From Schistocerca nitens (Eukaryota > Arthropoda > Insecta > Orthoptera > Acrididae): 64,000 nt of DNA. Made by a program: the position numbers and the translations under genes. Each line of letters begins with the position of its first letter. The first letter of the stretch is position 1. Below the pieces are notes generated by a model. The model saw only the letters and a list, made by a program, of their open reading frames with translations. It was not told where the DNA came from and ran no database searches. Location of the stretch: assembly GCF_023898315.1 (NCBI RefSeq), contig NC_064619.1, positions 506,636,594-506,700,593 of the forward strand, read 5' to 3'. Positions 1 through 12,004 of this stretch are shown here, piece after piece.

Positions 1-1459
1 CTCTCTAGGGCGACGAAATCACCAGAAATTAAAACTTATAATAACGAGCACCCTCAAAAATAAAGCAATACACGACATACATAATGATCTGCTATAATGC
101 TGCGCCTTATTCCTTTCTCTCTTGTCACATTTTTGCTATGAGCTCCTCAGAGCATGTCGCACCCCCCCTGTCCGTCCTCATGGTAAGAGTATCACATATG
201 ATTTGTTGTCTCCATTTAATTTACCTTTCTGCTCACGCTTTACTACCAGATAATAGTTTGGGAAGAACATTATACATCTTATGACAGGAGCCTGCTGAAA
301 TACATCCTTACCTTTCCAATTTGAAACAAAGTATTTCAACGACTTAAGAACAAATGATCCCGGTGCTTTGAAGGAAAGAACCATTTGTTAGTAAATCTGA
401 ACATACATTTCCTCATTGAATGTTACTATGTAACATACGCTTACATAATTATATTTTACAAGTACTTGCAATTAACAAGATAAGATAAAATGATATCAAT
501 CAGTGAAAGCAGAGATGTTTCTGAATTTCGTGTTTGCTTACATTTGGTATAAATGGACGGGAGTCTTCTACTGACAGCTGGACGGAAGTTGCAGCACTGT
601 TGCCTTCATATTATTTTGTCTAAGGTGCCACATGTTATTTTGTTGAAGCTATTTTAGAAAGTTCTTTCAAATGCCACAGAAAAAGTATATAGTTCCATTA
701 GAAGAAAACAAAGTCGGTGTCGTACATCGGTGACTACAAAAGATAAAAATTATTTGCGAACGTCACGATATTGTCAGCTATAACTTGGAGAAAATCTCAC
801 CTCGATGTATTTTCTTCTTATCTTGTGTCAACATAATTTCTCGTACTTGTATAAACACATAATAATGAAAGCTAGAGAGCCGGAAGTACCTAAAAGAAGT
901 TGAGTTATTTATTTTCCATGATAGTCGGATATCCAAAGAATTTAGCCAGTCAACTGCTGCAAGTGTTGCGCCAACGATACCTATCCAGGTATTCACGAAT
1001 TTTCTTTTTTAGTTGTGCAAAAAGTGTCCCGGTGTTTGTTCCGATGTTCCGCTGTCACGTTGATCATCTACGGTAATGTACAGCCTTATTAACAAACGAT
1101 TTGCTTCAGCTAATAACAGGGGTAGTTTATTCTTATCTCGTTGAGGTGAGACGAAATAACTCCTTGGTTACCTCGCATCGCGATAAATGGTGTTTTACTA
1201 AGGCTACTGAAAAGAAAGTTCTGGAACCAAGGAAGGTTCATGATATCGGGTCCGAAACAATTTCAAAACTAATTTACACTTGCTAATGATAAATTTGCTT
1301 GCTTCTGTTCACTGTATGAGGAGTTGGAGCTTCAGTATGTATCCCCACGAATCTTACGAACCAGAGTAATATCAGACTTATCAGTTGCAACTGACAAATC
1401 ATGCTTTCATGGGCTGCTACATTGTCTGAAGTGATAACTTTAATACTTTCATACATGTG
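1..1459. other. AT-rich stretch, no gene recognised
   Basis: Only short chance reading frames are present. No transposase, reverse transcriptase, tRNA-like or inverted-repeat signal was seen before the Tc1-A left end. Confidence 0.5.
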
Positions 1460-2834
1460 CACTACTTGCAATTAAAATTGCTACACCAAGAAGAAATGCA
1501 GAGGATAAACGTGTATTCATAGGACAAATATATTACACTAGAACTGACATGTAATTACATTTTCACGCAATTTGGGTGCATAAATCCTGAGAAATCAGTA
1601 CCCAGAACAACCACCTCTGGCCGTAATAACGGCCTTGATACGCCTGGGCATTGAGTCAAACAGAGCTTGGATGGCGGGTACAGGTACAGCTGCCATGCAG
1701 CTTCAACACGATACCACAGTTCATCAAGAGTAGTGACTGGCGTATTGTGACGAGCCAGTTGCTAGGTCACCATTGACCAGACGTTTTCAATTGGTGAGAG
1801 ATCTGGGGAATATGCTATCCACGGCAGCAATCGAACATTTTCTGTACACAGAAATGCCCGTACAGGACCTGCAACATGCGGTCGTGCATTATCCTGCTGA
1901 AATCTAGGGTTTCGCAGGGATCGAATGAAGGGTAGAGCCACGGGTTGTAACACATATGAAATATAACGTCCACTGTTCAAAGTGCAATCAATGCGAAAAA
2001 GAGGTGAAAGAGACGTGTAACCAATGGCACCCCATACCATCACGCCGGGTGATACGCCTGTATGGCGATGACGAATACACGCTTCCAATTGGCGTTCAAC
2101 GCGATGTCGCCAAACATCATGATGCTGTAAACAGAACCTGGATACATCCGAAAAAATGACGTTTTGCCATTCGTGCACCCAGGTCCGTCGTTGAGTACAC
2201 CATCGCAGGCGCTCCTGTCTGTAATGCAGCGTCAAGGGTAAGCGCAGCCATGGTCTCCGAGCTGATAGTCCATGCTGTTGCGAACGTCTTCGAACTGTTC
2301 GTGCAGATGGTTGTTGTCCTGCAAACGTCCCCATCTGTTGACTCAGTGATCTAGACGTTGCTGCACGATCCGTTACAGCCATGCGGATAAGATGCCTGTC
2401 ATCTCGACTGCTAGTGATACGAGGCCGTTGGGATCCACCACGGCGTTCCGTATTACCCTCCAAACCACCGATTCCATATTCTGCTAACAGTCATTGGGTT
2501 TCGACCAACGCGAGCAGCAGTGTCGCGATACGATAAACCACAATCGCGATAGGCTACAAGCCGATCTTTATCAAAGTCGGAAACGTGATGGTACGCATTT
2601 CTCCTCCTTACACGAGGCATCACAACAACGTTTCACCAGGCAATGCCGGTCAACTGCTGTTTGTGTATGAGAAATCGGTTGGAAACTTTCCTCATGTCAG
2701 CACGTTGTAGGTGTCGCCACCGGCGCCAACCTTGTGTGAATGCTCTGAAAAACAAATCATTTGCATTTCCTGTCGGTTAAATTTCACGTCTGTAGCACAT
2801 CTTCGTGGTGTGGCAATTTTAATGGTCAGTAGTG
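1460..2834 (-). mobile_element. Tc1-like DNA transposon, family Tc1-A, copy 1
   Basis: The left end reads CACTACTTGCAATTAAAATT and the right end is its inverted counterpart (ending in ..GGTCAGTAGTG). TA follows the right end at 2835-2836; the left flank is TG, a one-base decay of the TA target. Length is 1375 bp, normal for Tc1. It encodes a broken DD34E transposase on the minus strand. The second copy of the family, 42726-44098, has nearly the same length and sequence, which confirms both ends. Confidence 0.9.
1595..2620 (-). pseudogene. Tc1-A transposase, broken by a frameshift and a stop
   Basis: This would encode a Tc1-type transposase, a nuclear enzyme that cuts and pastes the element into TA sites. 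The ATG is at 2620-2618 (protein begins MPRVRRRNAYHH). The N-terminal helix-turn-helix region is followed by an indel near 2463, where the frame changes relative to copy 2. The 233-residue open stretch 2463-1762 holds the catalytic core: an Asp in IFSDVSRF, Asp in FQQDNARPH, and Glu in SPIENVW, with 34 residues between the last two (DD34E). A stop replaces Glu or Gln just after WSMVT at about 1762. The tail then runs to the motif GGCSGY and the native stop at 1595. Several arginine codons are conserved. Clearly a pseudogene; the family assignment is secure. Confidence 0.88.
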
Positions 2835-2836
2835 TA

Positions 2837-3744
2837 CTTCAGTGTGCTTAATTCCGCTACTTTGTCGTGGATTAAGCTGTTGTGTCAGTCGTGACTGAAT
2901 AGGTGAGATCCGCTTTCATTCGTAATAGTGAACATCTGTATTCACTGTTACCTGCAAGCAGTCGCGGTTTAAAGAATTTGTTGTCTCGGTCATCTCGACT
3001 TACTCGCTGAAGCTTTCTTCGCAAAGGGCAATGACTGCGCAGTGTGCGGGGCATAACAAGCAAGTCGAGACTACGGAGAGATGAAATTTCTGCGAATGCT
3101 CTGCGGTACTCTGCCCTGAGGGCTTCCACCCGCGCTGAATACGGCCGCGGGAGCACGAGTCGTACAGCGACCTTTGCCAGAAGAGCAGCCTACGGTTTCA
3201 GAAACTTATGAGATCTGGACAGCTGCCATCATTATCTGATAAAAGCACTGCAGGAGTGTGCCAGCATTCTGAACATAGGGTATTAATTGAAAATACGGGA
3301 TACATTAATTGCGCGCCTTCTTGAAGGAGTAGGTGGAGTGATGTCCACTATCGATCCAGCGCTATAAACTGAACCGTGAGTGCACCGCTTCGAATTACAT
3401 GACGCTTCTCATTACAATTAGAATCTTTTCTATCATTATCTCTCCTCTAATTTCGCACACTTTGCGCTAATTGTCATTAGAATCCTTGTGTGGATGGGTC
3501 GTAATAATAAGTTGAAAGAATCCGTGAATTCTTACTGCATTAATAGTGTTCCAAACGCTGTTCATGAAGGAGAACTTACTTTCCTGAATGAAATGGTTTA
3601 ACGTCCCGTCGTGTATTAGGTCATTACAAACGAACGTAAGTTGTGACTGTTGTAGGTCAGAGAAGGCAATTTGTGAATTTAACAATTTGCGTTACAGTGG
3701 GCTCACAGCTAGTCGATGAACGACCTTTTTTTTTAGGTACAATC
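2837..3744. other. No gene recognised
   Basis: Unique-looking sequence between Tc1-A copy 1 and the foldback. A 94-codon open frame on the minus strand (2872-3156) shows no known motif and is probably chance. Confidence 0.4.
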
Positions 3745-4330
3745 TTTTCGCTACGCTATTTATTTATTTACTCGTAATGTTACAAGTTACACGACGAGCT
3801 CGTTTCGACGATTTGCCATTACCAAGTATAGGTCTTTGGTCTTAGATGGTATGACGCGGTCCATACAGAGAATAAATGTTAGTCGCATTTTGTTATGGGA
3901 CGATCACGTTATTTACATGTTTACGTCTTATCTGCGTGATCTTGTAAAGCTACTTTTTGTCAGCACTTCTGACAACAGCGACTCTACCGCTGCTACAGGT
4001 TTTAAATTTTAAATATTTTATTTTATTATATTTGTACTATTTATATTTAGTTATAAGAATATTTACATTTTAAATGCCATAGCTAGAGCCGAAGCTGTTA
4101 GAAAAGCTGTAAAAAAACTTTACAAGATCAGGCAAATAATAATTAAAAATGTAATCAATGTGATCGTATCATAACAAAAAGCGAGCCAAGACCCCTCTCC
4201 AAGATGCCTTATGAACCACGTCATACAGGCTACGACGTACACTCGATAATGGGAAAACCGCGAAGAGAACATATCTGGTACGACTAAATAAATAAATAGT
4301 GCAGCGAACCTCTTGTACTTAAAATATGTG
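3745..4330. repeat. Old, diverged long inverted repeat (foldback)
   Basis: The two halves are inverted, imperfect copies of each other. Left-arm blocks such as CTATTTATTTATTTACTCG (near 3756), TGACGCGGTCCATAC (near 3852), ATTTTGTTATGGGACGATCA (near 3887) and GATCTTGTAAAG (near 3938) reappear inverted and in the reverse order at about 4290, 4210, 4160 and 4120. The centre is an AT-rich spacer of roughly 100 bp. The edges are approximate. It carries no protein. It may be a non-autonomous foldback element or two facing copies of one repeat. Confidence 0.6.
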
Positions 4331-6189
4331 ACTGGTGAAGTTCTTTTCAAAACAACCGTCGCAGCATATTTGCTCGAGCGATTTAAGAAACTACGGAAAA
4401 CCTAAATCTGGATAGCGGGATCGAGATTTTAACCACCGACGTCTCCAACGCGAGTCCTGCTATGGAACCGGTCAGTTGTCACAGAGGTATTACCAGGTAG
4501 AAGCTGTGTGGTGTGAACTAATCTATTCAGTACATGTCTACAGTAAAATGTTCGCCCACTACCACTGAAGCGTTTCAGTGAAATATGTCACAGCACAATA
4601 AACCGCAATGAATACTTTTTTATTCAGAGCTGTCTCGATCACGTTTCGTGGATTTATTACATTTTTGAGAAAATGCATCACATAAAAGCCCGACTTTTTA
4701 ACACAAGTTTCTGCAAAATACCGTCGTGACACTGTTTCAATGAAAAAGAAAAAGCCAGTTATGCGAAAAATGCACAAAAACATGGCAACTCACTTAACAC
4801 TTACGTAAGAAGACCAATATTACTCACATGTGATCACACAAACTGACATGTAAACAAATACGATCTTACACATTCGTTAGCTTGGTGCATCTTAAGCATA
4901 ACAGTAGTCTTCTGACACAGAATAAGGAGTAATACTTAGGATAGCAATTGAAACTTGATCGTGATGTAGCGAACATAGACTCAAGAACGGATACCAAAGA
5001 TAACTGGGAATAGACGTCATGCGTACAGAGATGTAACATACAGTCTATCTGCACATATTTTTTGACGCAACAACTATAAAATTACAGCTTAATATATAAC
5101 AGTTACAAGACAAGTTACTATTAACAGTTAACAAAGATACTAACTCAAAACCTTGAATCAAGCAAAAAGACTGGGTAAAAGTAATTGAATAATAACAATT
5201 AATGCTGTGACATCACCAAGTCATTTGTAACACAATAACACAAAAAAGGAACATGCCTCTCTTTTTCCTCTCCCTTAGCCTGGGGATCGTAAGTGAAGTG
5301 TAGCAACTCTGCATATAATGGCAGGTTGCTACGAATACATGTACTACGATGTATACAATATGCATTTCAAAAGAAACTGATAAAATCTGACATCAAATTG
5401 AGTCACGAATATGAAGTGTCAACTAAGCCAGAAGATAGTCAAACAATTTAATTGAAGCGCATTGATGAATCTAAATAATAACATAGCCCAAAGTGTGCTT
5501 TTCAATAGATGGAGGAAAAAATTTAAAAACTATTAAGCTTAATAACAGATAAAGATCTCCTTAAAAAACCGCAAATCTGTATGAAGCCACCTATCATAGG
5601 CACCTGTGTAATTGTAATACAGGCATTCTGCCGTAACATATATTTTCAACACATAAAGAAGAGATATACATAAGTAGGGCCAAGGCCAAACACAGGAAAC
5701 AAGACTTGGTTTTCTTGTCCCTCCTGTTCATGAATATCGTTCCACATTAAACAACTTATAAAATTAATTTACAGATCACAATGAGTGTGGTGTAACCCAC
5801 TCAAAAGTCCAAGAGCAAATAGAATCTGCAGAAAATCATTCTATGACCTAAAGGGTTAGTGTCAAAGAACAATAATTTAATAGTCTATATAAAGTACAAT
5901 AGGCCTTACCGAACAATATCCGAATAACGTAAGGAGCACTAACCACTATACAACGCTGTACGGTAAAAGACATGAAACATCCTGCTACAATCTCTATGGA
6001 TCACCAATATAAAATCTGTATTATATATCTTAATGCATCATAATATTATTATCCATGCCTATCCTTCAAGAATGGCAGGCAACATTAACAGTAGTTCAGA
6101 CAAACAAACTGGACTGGCACCACTAAGATCATTTTGTCAGTTTGGCGCTTGTGCAATTCAAAGAGAGCGATTGCTACAGATTTAAGCTC
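4331..6189. other. AT-rich stretch, no gene recognised
   Basis: About 1.9 kb with stops in all frames and no transposon motif. A SINE-like tRNA relic around 4430-4480 was considered but is too weak to call. Confidence 0.4.
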
Positions 6190-7295
6190 AAATATTGGTG
6201 GCGAAAGTGCTGAGATAGCGATATGCACATATGCAGATGGCAGTAGTATCGCGTACACAAGGTATAAAAGGGCACAACATTGACAAAACTGTCATTTATA
6301 CACTGATGATACACGTGGAAAGATTTACGAAATGATTACAGCTGCGCGGCGGGATTTAACAGACTTAGAACGCTGTATGGTTGTTGGAGCGAGACGCGTG
6401 AGTCATTCCATTTCGGAAATTGGTTAGGCATTCAGTATTCCGAGATCCACAGTGTCAACAATGTGCCGAGAATACCGAAGTTCAGCTATTACCTCTAGCC
6501 ACGCTCAACGCAGTGGCCGTCGACGTTCGCATAACGACCGAGAACAGAATGTTTCGTAGAGTTCTCAGTGCTAACAGACAAGCAACACTGCGTAAAATAA
6601 CTGCAGAAATCAATGAAGGACGTGTGACGAAATTTGCTGTTAATGGGCTACAGTAGCAGATGACTGACACGAGTATCTTCGCTAACGGCACGAGAAAGTC
6701 TGCAACGCCTCTGCTGGGCTCCTGACCATATTGGCTGGACCTTAGGCGAATGGAAAACCGTGGCCTAGTCACATGAGCTCAGATTCCAGTTGATGAGTGC
6801 TGACGGTAGGGGTTAGAGTGTAGCGCATAACCCAACGAAACCATGGACCCAAGATGTCAACAAGGCACTATGCAAGTTGGTGGTTGCTCCATAATGGTAT
6901 AGGTTGCGATTACATGGAACCGTGCTGGGTCCTGTGATCCATCTGAACCGATCATTGACTGGGATGACAACGTGCCATGTCACCGAGCCTCAGTTGTTCG
7001 CGACTGGTTTGAAGAACATTCTGGACTATTCTAGCGAATGAATTGACCTTTCAAATCGCCCGACATGAATCGCATCGAAGATTTAAGGGACGTAATCGTA
7101 AGGCTAGTTCGTGCACAAAAACCCTGAGCCGCAACATTTTCGCAACTATGCACCACGGCACAGCGCGGTTCATTATTTCTGTAGGGGCTCAACTACTTTT
7201 TGAGTCCATGTCGCGTCGAGTTGCTACACTATGCCGGGCAAACTGAGGTCTGACACGAAATTAGGAGGTATCCCATCAATTTTTTCGCCTCAGTG
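6190..7295 (+). mobile_element. Tc1-like DNA transposon, family Tc1-B, copy 1 (internally deleted)
   Basis: The right end ..TTTTTTCGCCTCAGTG is followed by TA at 7296-7297. Its inverted counterpart is a decayed left end near 6190. The interior from about 6218 (GATAGCGATATGCACATATG) to the end follows the same family as 14162-15330. About 1.1 kb remains of an expected 1.3 kb, because the middle of the catalytic domain is missing. The left boundary is uncertain by about 10 bp. Confidence 0.75.
6332..7264 (+). pseudogene. Tc1-B transposase pseudogene
   Basis: The N-terminus reads MITAARRDLTDLERCMVV, and a paired-like helix-turn-helix can be followed into IPRSTVSTMCREYRSS with an in-frame stop before it. 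Further on the frame switches several times. The first catalytic block is barely recognisable. The segment between the GNGYVRLLG-type region and the second Asp is deleted: the sequence jumps at about 6960 straight to GATGACAACGTGCCATGTCA (second Asp block). The C-terminal part ends at the family's usual TAG at 7262-7264. Not functional. Confidence 0.75.
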
Positions 7296-8324
7296 TATTT
7301 CCGCTTCGCCCTAGCCTTACTACTTCCTTGTAGGAAATATAAAGGGCGCACGGATGGCCGATATAGACAGACAGTCACGACACGTAACGCGTGATCGCTA
7401 ACTAATTGAACCGCTTAGCTCAAGTTGGAACAAGCATTAAGGAAAACAACAAACAGAAAGATGCCCCGTTGAGAAGGACATACTGTGGTACTACAGAACA
7501 ACGGAGGAATGCTACTGAAATATCACTTTCTGCATTTGATTAATGTATGCTGCCTTGGAAACAGGAAACCGAAGCCGTGGAGGATAGCAGATATCTCATC
7601 AATCTTCATGAAAAAAAAAAATTCTGCTGCATAAAAATTAGAAGGGAGTAAGAATCTTGAATATTTGACGCTCATTTGTAACCATAGCAGAGGTTATCTT
7701 ACCTGAAGTACAGAATGGGTTTAGGAATGGAAGATACTGTTCAGATAATATACACACGGTAAACATACCGCTGGATAAGCTGAGGGAATATAAACTTCCG
7801 ACATATATTGCATTCGTCGATTGTGAAAGGGCGTCGCAAAAGGTGGATGGGAAGATGCTATGGTAAATTTTACAAAGGTATGAATGCCATAAACATCTTA
7901 CATCATCAATAAAAAGTCTGTATTTGAATGTACGAATAGTTCCGCAATAGCAGCAGGTACTAATTATAAATGAATAAGACAAGGGTGTAGTCTTCCTGAG
8001 ACACGGTTTAATTCATGTTTAATCGACACCATTCGTATACTGCAAAGTACACACGATACTGAGCAAGGACTAAGAGAATTTATTGATAAGCAGCTATTTG
8101 CTTAAGAACTGTTGCTTAAAGTCAAAACAGAAAATGAACTGCGAAGAGCATTACACAAGTTGCGATTAAGCTCAATTCAATATAATCTAAATATCCCCAA
8201 AAACCAAAACAAAGGTGGTGGTTTTCTTCGGAAGAAACCCACTAAGAGCCCATATAATTGTCTGTAACCAACTAACTGAACGAGTCTCTAACTTTATCTG
8301 TCGACAACAAATAAATATATATTA

Positions 8325-8521
8325 GATGGTTCAGATGGCTCTGGGCACTATGGGACTTAACATCTGAGGTCATAAGTCCCCTACAACTTAGAACTACTTA
8401 AACCTAACTAACCTAAAGACATCACACACATCCATGCCCGAGGCAGGATTCGAACCTGCGACCGTAGCGGCCTCGCGGTTCCTGACTGAAGCGCCTAGAA
8501 CGGACGGCCACACCGGCGGGG
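8325..8521 (-). mobile_element. tRNA-derived SINE-1
   Basis: Full-length copy inserted in the LINE relic and flanked by the 12-bp duplication AAATATATATTA (8313-8324 and 8522-8533). In its own sense (minus strand) it begins with a class II tRNA-like part holding A-box and B-box (GGTTCGAATCC) sequences, then a body, and ends in an A-rich tail. Confidence 0.92.
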
Positions 8522-8670
8522 AAATATATATTAAATTAAATAGGTTTCAAGTGATACGCGAAACCATAAAAAGAACATTAAGAGACAGTGCCCGGAACGA
8601 CACACAGTTGAGGTTCCATAATGTGATAGCTCTCCCTATGCTGTTTTATAGAAGTGGGTTACGGATAGTA

Positions 8671-8686
8671 TGTGTTTGTGTGTGTG

Positions 8687-8744
<58 letters not shown>
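8671..8744. repeat. Compound microsatellite (GT)n(GA)n
   Basis: About 47 bp of interrupted GT dinucleotides pass directly into about 27 bp of GA dinucleotides. Confidence 0.97.
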
Positions 8745-8747
<3 letters not shown>

Positions 8748-9050
8748 TCCACACACAAAGAACGGAAAAGAAATTTCTAAAATCTGTAAAAGGGTATTCT
8801 ATACAGGATCGATGTACATATGAAGAGATTAGAAAACAGTTGCAAATGTAAACCTAAATATTGAGATACAATTACATTAAAAAATGGAAAGATAACGTAG
8901 AACGTACAGTGAAAGAACACTATCAAAAGCAGAAAGCAAATACAGGCCACTCGGAAGAGGTGCTGTAAGAAGGCCAAGCAAGGGATGGGTATGAGTCCTA
9001 TGAAGCTCGAATGGGTCACTAAGGTCTTATCCTTCTTGCTAAGAGGAGGA

Positions 9051-10218
9051 AGAAGAAGACAGTTTATTAAATTAGTTGTCTTTTTGTCATATCAAATCTG
9101 TTGGATTTTCCAACTCGCAACTCGATACCAACGTGATTCTGTGAAACCTCTAGAACATACTTAGGCGTGAATTGCAAAATAATCATGTACAGGTAGGTGA
9201 CAATAAGTATCGGACTGATGCTCCGTGGTATAAAGATTTCCATTCCCACCAGTGCGTTTAGGTGGAACTGCCGATTTTCATCTGGACTCGCTGAAGAGGA
9301 AAACATTCCAGCTCTCATTAAAACTTCAGAGAAGAGACAGCGCAGAAGTGTTGCCAACTTGCAGCTCGGAGAATATCACATTCCGCGGTGACGAGCGCTG
9401 GTTCGGCCGGCAGGTGACGAACTTCTTCAGGGCCCCTGTACGTCGTAGGCGGAGGAGCGAGCCCTACACAAAGGCCCGCTCGTACGGGTATTGCCGGGCT
9501 AGCATCGCTATGAAAAGGGGGAGGGGGGGGAGAGGGGAGGGGGACACGCACTCGGGCACCTCTACTCTGACCATAATCGCGCGCGCCACCACCTCTTGGG
9601 GGCCGGCGTGAGTTATACGCCGAATATGAAAGGAACGCCGCGCAGCGCCGGCCGGCTGCGGAATTCCGCTTTAATTCCGGCCGCTACGCTACCTCCGACC
9701 TCCAGCAGCCCTCCGCCCTGCGTACCTACACCCCTCCCTCCCTGCTGCGCCCATCCACCCTCTTCCACGAGCCCTGACTGCCCACGCCGCACTTTGACGC
9801 TAACGTACGGCGGGAGAAGAGTGCCCGACCACGGCCCAGGGTCGCTGTATATCTCTCCGGTCCAATATCGGGAGGGTAAGGACATTTTTGCATTACATTC
9901 ATATTCATGGAGGGTCCTTGCGAGGATTAAAGAATTTGCCATTAATTATTCATCCGACCCCTTGCGCGGTACTTACCGTGTGGGACTGGTGCACTTAAGT
10001 AGTGTGAATAGTGCCATTAACAATCCCACTCCATAAAATTTAGCGCTGGGAGATCCTGCTCGTAGTGAGAGCCCTTGCGTTTACGGCTGAGGGCAGCCGG
10101 CGCCTGCCTTCCTGTGTGAAGCCCACTCGGAAATACGGCGCCGCAATCCTTCTCAATTAGTATTTCCTCTTACCTCTAATTTCGCACACGGTCCGGCTTC
10201 GCTCTCGGGTTTATTTAC
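9051..10218. other. No gene recognised; GC-rich patch 9380-9850
   Basis: The middle is strongly GC- and CpG-rich compared with its AT-rich surroundings and contains G-tracts near 9516-9542. Several overlapping open frames exist on both strands (for instance 9596-10036 plus, 9613-9942 minus). They are low-complexity, proline/serine- or glycine-rich, and look like a by-product of base composition. It could be an unmethylated promoter-like island or an old GC-rich repeat. Confidence 0.4.
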
Positions 10219-10693
10219 TGTTGTGTCGATTCCCTAAGGTCTCGACACAATGAGTGGCTAGGTGCACGCGAAACTAACGCAGACGGGCGTAAATTCTGAA
10301 ACAGGAGACTGGATGAAAAACTATAAAGAAAAGAACGTATTAGGTAGATTACTTAACTTTTAATGATGTTCTTCTTGTTGAAATACATCTCGTGAGTAGT
10401 AGTAAGCAATTAGCAATGATACACATGGCGCCTTGCTAGGTAGTAGCGATGGACTAGCTGAAGGCTATTTAATCTGTCTCTCGGCAAATGAGAGGAATAC
10501 TTGGTAGGTCTAGTCGCAAGCTATGTCGTCCGTACAACTGGGGCGAGGTCAAGTCCGTGTCTTGTGACCTGCCATGTGGTGGCGCTAGGATTGCGATTAC
10601 ACAGTGGCGACACGCGGGTCCGACATGTACTACAGGACCGCGGCCGATTTAAGTTACCACCTAGCAAGTGTGGTGTCTAGCAGTGACACCACA
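10219..10693 (-). mobile_element. Solo LTR of an LTR retrotransposon
   Basis: In minus-strand sense the unit starts TGTGGTGTCACTGC and ends ..CGACACAACA, the TG..CA form of LTRs. It is flanked on both sides by the 5-bp duplication TTTAC (10214-10218 and 10694-10698). No internal gag-pol sequence lies next to it, so the element was lost by recombination between its LTRs. Its first ~250 bp match the LTR at 11410-11901 (for example CGGACCCGCGTGTCGCCACT); the 3' part differs, so it is another subfamily. Gypsy-type is likely from memory of locust repeats. Confidence 0.88.
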
Positions 10694-10698
10694 TTTAC

Positions 10699-11409
10699 CA
10701 TAGTTGCTCTCTTCCTCAGTGATTACACCTACTTTCTGCTAAGATGGCTGCAACCTTCCTAGATTGCTCATTAGAAAACTGTTAAAATAATATCTAGATA
10801 ACCATGTTTTTAGTATAAACCACTGTATTATTTCTGATTCATAATCAGTTTCATTGCTATTTACTAAGGAAATGTTAGCACTCGGCTCACCGTCTCTTAC
10901 ATTGCAGGAAACTGCAAAACGATGTGCATTCATCTACAAAGATACAAACAGAATATAAAAATTATAACTGAGCAGTATACTTCAGCATATATAATGAATT
11001 TTAACACAAATCGTTATGTAAGTTGCTTGCATTATCTAGTGGCCTTAATGATACTCAACAAGAATTTGACTCCGTTGAGAAATAAATATGCGGACACGAA
11101 TAATAAATATGTAGAATGAAATAAGGTGTTTTATTTAAAAAGCTTTAAGTGTCTTCCTATTCAAATGTTTTTCAGCACGCCCTCATTTACAGGGTGATTC
11201 AGGAAGATATGCAAATATTTTAATATGTTATTCTACAAGTGAAACTAAAGAGAAAATTTCATATAAGCATAGGTCCGCAAATATTTAGTTATAGAGTTAA
11301 GGCTGATAAAAAATAATGCCTAAAATTAAGCAACTTCGCTAATATGAAACCATCACAAAACTGTACGAGGTTAAAGTAAAGCAAAATTTCCACCTATTTT
11401 GATGTTACT
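10699..11409. other. AT-rich stretch, no gene recognised
   Basis: Spacer between two solo LTRs. Short frames at 10739-10933 and 10922-11119 have no known motif. Confidence 0.4.
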
Positions 11410-11901
11410 TGTGGTGTCACCGCTAGACACCACACTTGCTAGGTGGTAGCTTAAATCGGCCGCGGTCCATTAGTACATGTCGGACCCGCGTGTCGCCACT
11501 GTGTGATCGTAGACCGAGCGCCACCACACGGCAGGTCTAGACAGACGTACTAGCACTCGCCCCAGTTGTACGACGACGTTGCTAGCGACTACACTGACGA
11601 AGCCTTTCTCTCATTTGCCGAGAGACAGAATAGCCTTCAGCTAAGTTAATGGCTACGACCTAGCAAGGCGCCATTAACCATTTGTAACGTTGCATGTACC
11701 TCAAGATAGAGTCTCACTTGTATCATCCAGAATGCTGTATACCAAAGGACAATATAAAAGTTAAGTGTTCTAGTAGCTACGTTCTTTTCTTTATCACATT
11801 CATTACGAATCATGTTCCAGACATAACGCCAGACGGCGTGAGTTGACGCGTGCCCTTTCGGCTACTTCACTGTGGACTGGCTGCCTTAACAGTCCACTAC
11901 A
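11410..11901 (+). mobile_element. Solo LTR, second copy, opposite orientation
   Basis: Starts TGTGGTGTCACCGC and ends ..CAGTCCACTACA, 492 bp. It contains a possible poly-A signal and TATA-like AT-rich part near 11750. Its start is closely similar to the minus-strand LTR at 10219-10693. The flanks are TTACT and TTTTC, so no target duplication is visible; recombination between different copies or flank decay could explain that. Confidence 0.82.
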
Positions 11902-12004
11902 TTTTCAAACAGGTCTTGAGGAGAGGAAATGGATTAGCGGATAAAAAAATACAGGATGCATTTTAAAAAAGACATACTGCTATTTACATATTTGTGACAA
12001 ACAG

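Larger units (their letters stand above)
7560..9050 (+). pseudogene. LINE (non-LTR retrotransposon) reverse transcriptase, decayed, family LINE-1x
   Basis: A non-LTR reverse transcriptase copies the element RNA into a nicked chromosomal site. Frame pieces read QNGFRNGRYCSDNIHTV, then LPTYIAFVDCERA (the FxDFEKAFD block with lost aspartates), later VVVFFGRNP, and after the SINE LNRFQVIRETIKRTLRDSAR and TQLRFHNVIALPMLFYRSG, a block typical of the region downstream of the polymerase core. Past the microsatellite, FLKSVKGYSIQDR matches FLRSVKGYTREDR in the fragment at 39350-40320, so both are one family. Stops and frameshifts are frequent. A SINE (8325-8521) and a compound GT/GA repeat (8671-8744) interrupt it. 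The 5' edge is vague. Confidence 0.75.

Noticed and set aside
4430..4480. tRNA-SINE relic
   Set aside because: A few words suggest a B-box region but no body, tail or target duplication could be found.
9596..10036. 146-codon frame, proline/serine-rich
   Set aside because: Low complexity, overlapping open frames on the other strand, no domain.
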